DNA of 64,000 nt, from positions 1 to 64,000 of the forward strand of contig JANSWY010000024.1 in NCBI GenBank assembly GCA_024743255.1, given 5' to 3'. Under the pieces are notes generated by a model, which saw only the letters and a program-made list of their open reading frames with translations, had not been told where the DNA came from and ran no database searches. Positions 60,874 through 64,000 of this stretch are shown here, one piece after another (the first letter of the stretch is position 1; every line of letters starts with the position of its first letter). The position numbers and the translations under genes were made by a program. The stretch comes from a bacterium. GTDB taxonomy: Bacteria > Bacteroidota > Bacteroidia > Cytophagales > Cyclobacteriaceae.

Positions 60874-62310
60874 CTAAAACTGAAAGTAAATAAATTGTTG
60901 CTCCTTTCCTCCAAACCAAAAAATTGCAATGATAATAGCATAATACATTACACACCTTACTGGAAACCACCAATTTAATCCTAAATTTGAAATTGCGTAT
61001 TGTCCTTCTCTTCCAATCCATTCTATTAAAACAAACAACAATAATAGTATTATTAAATTTCTTGGTCGGACTTCTGGTATTGTAAATAGTGAAGAAGAAA
61101 ATATTTCAGAAATGTAGCTTATTGCATGTTGGAAGTTTTCTGCTCGAAAGAGTATCCAGGCAAATACTGTCATTCCAAATGTTAGTGACATAAAAAATAG
61201 TTCTCTAAAGCTTGGGAAAAACTTACCTTTAGCAACTATTTCTAAATTATTTCGATTGTTTTTAGTCAAAAGAAGTGGTAAGAAGTAAATGGCATTTAAA
61301 GCTCCCCAAAGAATAAATGTCCAATTTGCTCCGTGCCAAAAACCGCTGACGATGAAAATAATAAAGGTATTTCTTACCTTCACCCAAGATCTTCCGCGAC
61401 TCCCTCCTAGTGGAATATATAAATAATCTCTAAACCATGTAGAAAGTGAAATATGCCATCTTCTCCAAAATTCCGCAATGTCTCTTGAAAAGTATGGGAA
61501 GTTAAAGTTTTGCATTAAATCAAAACCAAATAGTCTTGATATTCCTATTGCTATATCCGAATAACCTGAAAAATCACCATAAATTTGAAAAGTAAAGAAT
61601 ATGGCACCAAATACTAATGTACTTCCTGAGTAATCTGTTGAATTGTTGAAAATTAAGTTCGCGTATACGGCACAATTGTCTGCAATTACAATTTTTTTAA
61701 ATAAACCCCAAAGTATTTGACGGAGACCATCAACAGATTTGCTGTATTCAAATTTTCGTTTTTGGTAAAATTGGGGTAATAAATTAGTTGCTCTTTCGAT
61801 TGGGCCAGCCACTAATTGAGGAAAGAAACTTACGAAGGCTGCAAAGGCAATGAAGTCTTTGGTAGGTTCTAGTTTTCTTCTATATACATCAATAGTGTAG
61901 CTTAAGGTCTGAAAAGTGTAAAAACTAATACCCACAGGAAGGATAACGTTCAGAGAATTGGCCTTAATTTCCATTCCAAAAAATGAAAAGGCGGATACGA
62001 AATTCTCAAGAAAAAAATTGTAGTATTTAAAAAATGCTAAGAAGCCCAAATTCACACCAATACTGGTCCAAAGTAGTATCTTCCTTTGAAGATCATTCTC
62101 CTTTTTTGATAACCTTAAGCTAATGGAATAATCAATAATAGTGCTAAATATGATCAATGAAAGAAATCGCCAATCCCACCATCCGTAAAAAACGTAGCTG
62201 GCAAAAACAATTAGTAAGTTCTTTATTCGAATGTTGTTATCAGCAATAGACCAATAGAATACAAATACTAGTGGGAGAAATACTGCAAAGTCTAAGGAAT
62301 TGAATAGCAT
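60874..62310 (-). CDS. MBOAT family O-acyltransferase (AlgI/DltB-like)
   Basis: 478 residues with around ten transmembrane helices. Conserved MBOAT blocks: VGISFYTFQTLSYTIDVYRR, FPQLVAGPIERA, FWRRWHISLSTWFRDYLYIP and FIVSGFWHGANWTFILWG with the invariant His. Moves acetyl groups across the membrane for polysaccharide modification. Upstream of its SGNH partner. The polysaccharide might be the product of the 40-44 kb operon (inference only). Confidence 0.92.
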   Translation of the reverse strand: MLFNSLDFAVFLPLVFVFYWSIADNNIRIKNLLIVFASYVFYGWWDWRFLSLIIFSTIIDYSISLRLSKKENDLQRKILLWTSIGVNLGFLAFFKYYNFFLENFVSAFSFFGMEIKANSLNVILPVGISFYTFQTLSYTIDVYRRKLEPTKDFIAFAAFVSFFPQLVAGPIERATNLLPQFYQKRKFEYSKSVDGLRQILWGLFKKIVIADNCAVYANLIFNNSTDYSGSTLVFGAIFFTFQIYGDFSGYSDIAIGISRLFGFDLMQNFNFPYFSRDIAEFWRRWHISLSTWFRDYLYIPLGGSRGRSWVKVRNTFIIFIVSGFWHGANWTFILWGALNAIYFLPLLLTKNNRNNLEIVAKGKFFPSFRELFFMSLTFGMTVFAWILFRAENFQHAISYISEIFSSSLFTIPEVRPRNLIILLLLFVLIEWIGREGQYAISNLGLNWWFPVRCVMYYAIIIAIFWFGGKEQQFIYFQF

Positions 62311-62539
62311 AAACTTAAGAATACATTAATTACATATTACTAATTTTGCCATAAATACATCGAACGACAATCTTGCTAGTGCCGAACTAATGAAATTTTC
62401 GGCAAAAGTAGCATCTTTCGATGAGATTCAGGATGAATGGAAGTATCGTATCTAAATGAGCTGTGGAGAATATCACTATTTATTTTAACTCCTCCCCAGA
62501 ACTCATGACATGTTTAGTAATCACGCTTTCTTATTTCAC

Positions 62540-63640
62540 TCAGAACAGTTCTAACTTGTCTACACTAAACAACTCTTCTTTCTTATTTCTTCCTTTCAAT
62601 TCTATCTCACCTTTGGAGCTATATTGATAGTTTGATTGGGGTAATAATTCTTTAATCGCACCGGAGATCAGCAAGTCAGATTCTAATTCCTTGCAGAGAC
62701 TTTGGATTCTGGCGGTTGTATTTAAGACATCACCCGTAAACACAATTTCTTTTTTTAAATCTCCAATTTCTCCAATAGTGGCTTCACCAAAATGAATTCC
62801 CGCTTTGAAACCAATTTCAAAACCATATTCATTCAATAAAGCTTCCCTTTGTTTCTCAAGTTGATCTTGAATGTCAAAGAAGCATTTGATGCAGTTTGCC
62901 TGGTTAAACCCTTTCTCTGGTTTCCAGGAAATCACGATTTCATCTCCTATGTACTGGTAGACTTCACCCAATGAATTGATGATGGGGTCCGACATAATTT
63001 TGTAATAGGTGTCCAGTAATTTGAAATATTTTATGTGCCCCAATGCTTCGGCTATTGTTGTTGAAGATTTCATGTCCAGAAACATGAAAATCCGTTTTTC
63101 AATTTTGGGTTGGTGGTATTTCCCAGAAAAGAAATTTAGAAACAGATGATGACCTAAGTTTTCACTTATCGCCGAATAGATCAAACTAAAAATAACCCTG
63201 ACCGACAAATGAAACAAGGTAACAAGAAAAGAGACACTTATAAGAAACCTACCCAGTTTTTGCCATGCATCAGCTTCCAGTAAACTTATACCTGTTTCCA
63301 GAGAAGACGCCACGGGATAAAAGATGACGATGATGACGATAATGAGTGTGAGGTAGGTTAAGAATTTGTAAAAAAGCTTGACCCATAGTGATCTATTTGA
63401 GAATCTCTTTTCCAGATAAATGACTTCTAAAGTCCCAACAATAATTCCAACAATGGCATTTGCCAGACTCGCAAAAATCAGGATAGGGATGGTGAGGGAA
63501 ATATCAGTATCTGGATTTAGATTTTGATTACGTGTTATCCCAATCTCAGTGACATCAGTGATCCATCCACTTAATACCCAAATTATTGCGAAGGGAAGGA
63601 TCCTTGAAATGTTTCTTTTTGCTTTTGGAGAGATTTTCAC
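62540..63640 (-). CDS. Membrane-anchored adenylate/guanylate cyclase
   Basis: 366 residues. Four transmembrane helices in residues ~10-155, then a class III cyclase domain ~180-360 with the metal Asp pair (Asp189 in FLDMKSST and Asp233 in YIGDEIVISW), a GIHFGEATIGEIG segment and FTGDVLNTTARIQSL. Makes cAMP or cGMP; substrate choice cannot be fixed from sequence. Single gene. Confidence 0.9.
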   Translation of the reverse strand: MKISPKAKRNISRILPFAIIWVLSGWITDVTEIGITRNQNLNPDTDISLTIPILIFASLANAIVGIIVGTLEVIYLEKRFSNRSLWVKLFYKFLTYLTLIIVIIVIFYPVASSLETGISLLEADAWQKLGRFLISVSFLVTLFHLSVRVIFSLIYSAISENLGHHLFLNFFSGKYHQPKIEKRIFMFLDMKSSTTIAEALGHIKYFKLLDTYYKIMSDPIINSLGEVYQYIGDEIVISWKPEKGFNQANCIKCFFDIQDQLEKQREALLNEYGFEIGFKAGIHFGEATIGEIGDLKKEIVFTGDVLNTTARIQSLCKELESDLLISGAIKELLPQSNYQYSSKGEIELKGRNKKEELFSVDKLELF

Positions 63641-63774
63641 GCTAAGTAGACAATGTTATCTTAAATGTAAGGAATGATGATTGATTATTGCTAAGGTAGA
63701 TGAGTAAATGTGGTGGTTTGGGGTTTGGATGTTTTATGTGAAGTAAAACAATTTGCGTGTAGTTATAGTGGACC

Positions 63775-63834
63775 GTGTCGGGAGACACTCGTGATTATTG
63801 GGAGTTTTAAGTCGCCCTACGGAAGACTTAAAAC
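63775..63834. repeat. Two adjacent hairpins in intergenic region
   Basis: GTGTC-GGGA-GACAC (63775-63788) is followed by GTTTTAAGTC/GACTTAAAAC (63804-63834, perfect 10-bp stem). They could be a terminator region or REP-like element. The rest of 63641-63890 shows nothing clear. Confidence 0.45.
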
Positions 63835-63890
63835 AACTCTATGTAAATGTGGTTTGGATTTTTTGGGGGGGAAATGGATGAACTAACGAA

Positions 63891-64000
63891 TTAACTCTTT
63901 TCAAACCCTTCCTTATTCTGTTGACTTCTCTGATCAATAATGGCTTTAATCTTGCGTCGAAACTTTATGTTTTGTTGGTATTGTTTCTTGTTCAGCATTT
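63891..64000 (-). CDS. C-terminal end of a gene running off the right edge (hypothetical)
   Basis: The last ~36 codons (ending IIDQRSQQNKEGFEKS) are very basic and stop at 63891. An ATG lies at the very edge of the window, so this may be a short gene or, more likely, the end of a longer one. Confidence 0.35.
   Translation of the reverse strand, partial: MLNKKQYQQNIKFRRKIKAIIDQRSQQNKEGFEKS

Overview
The window looks like chromosome of a marine, polysaccharide-degrading Bacteroidota, most likely a Cytophagia/Cytophagales lineage (inference). The evidence is type IX secretion (T9SS) sorting domains of both type A and type B, a PorP/SprF protein, a PorE-like protein, a FecI/FecR/TonB-receptor module with an STN domain, several promoters of the Bacteroidota form TAnnTTTG, low GC, and secreted laminarinase-type (GH16) and alginate-lyase (PL7) enzymes. 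I saw no rRNA, tRNA, CRISPR array or intact insertion sequence.

Layout. 1-7.4 kb: a co-directional surface/secretion operon with a giant tail-fibre-like adhesin (its 5' part is outside the window), a type B-CTD secreted protein, PorP/SprF, and a TPR/propeller/OmpA/LysM protein. An exported TPR-CHAT protease-like protein is convergent with it (7.4-10.3 kb). 10.4-18.2 kb: a photoreactivation island with three different photolyase/cryptochrome proteins, flavin reductase, DoxX-like and other small membrane proteins, TIGR03643 and DUF2256 proteins, a GbsR/MarR regulator and an ECF sigma factor. A near-identical palindromic element lies upstream of both the regulator and the sigma gene. 18-25 kb: SGNH hydrolase, SLC12-like transporter, modular GH16 enzyme, metzincin-type lipoprotein protease. 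25-33.4 kb: TonB receptor/FecR/FecI divergent from two tandem DUF4382 lipoprotein paralogues. Each paralogue is followed by a copy of an approximately 370-400 nt non-coding element on the opposite strand that ends in its own terminator. 33.4-39.5 kb: unknown secreted protein, M1 peptidase with a beta-rich C-terminal half and a highly structured leader, PL7 alginate lyase with a UxuR/ExuR-like operator, and a candidate small RNA whose promoter carries the same operator. 40-44 kb: four-gene polysaccharide glycosyltransferase/acetyltransferase operon. 44-64 kb, mostly minus strand: two serine hydrolases, M16 peptidase, small proteins, a RelE/ParE toxin-antitoxin pair, two CPBP proteases, a LytS/LytT-type two-component pair, an esterase-like pseudogene, a secreted PSD/PsiD-like decarboxylase, a tachylectin-type propeller protein, an XRE membrane regulator, an MBOAT/SGNH O-acetylation pair, and an adenylate/guanylate cyclase.

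Most promising undescribed elements: (i) the duplicated structured RNA beside the DUF4382 genes; (ii) the small RNA at about 39.35-39.55 kb that shares an exact operator with the alginate lyase; (iii) the 14-bp perfect inverted repeat that masks the start region of the M1 peptidase; (iv) an FeS-type cryptochrome lacking the cluster cysteines.
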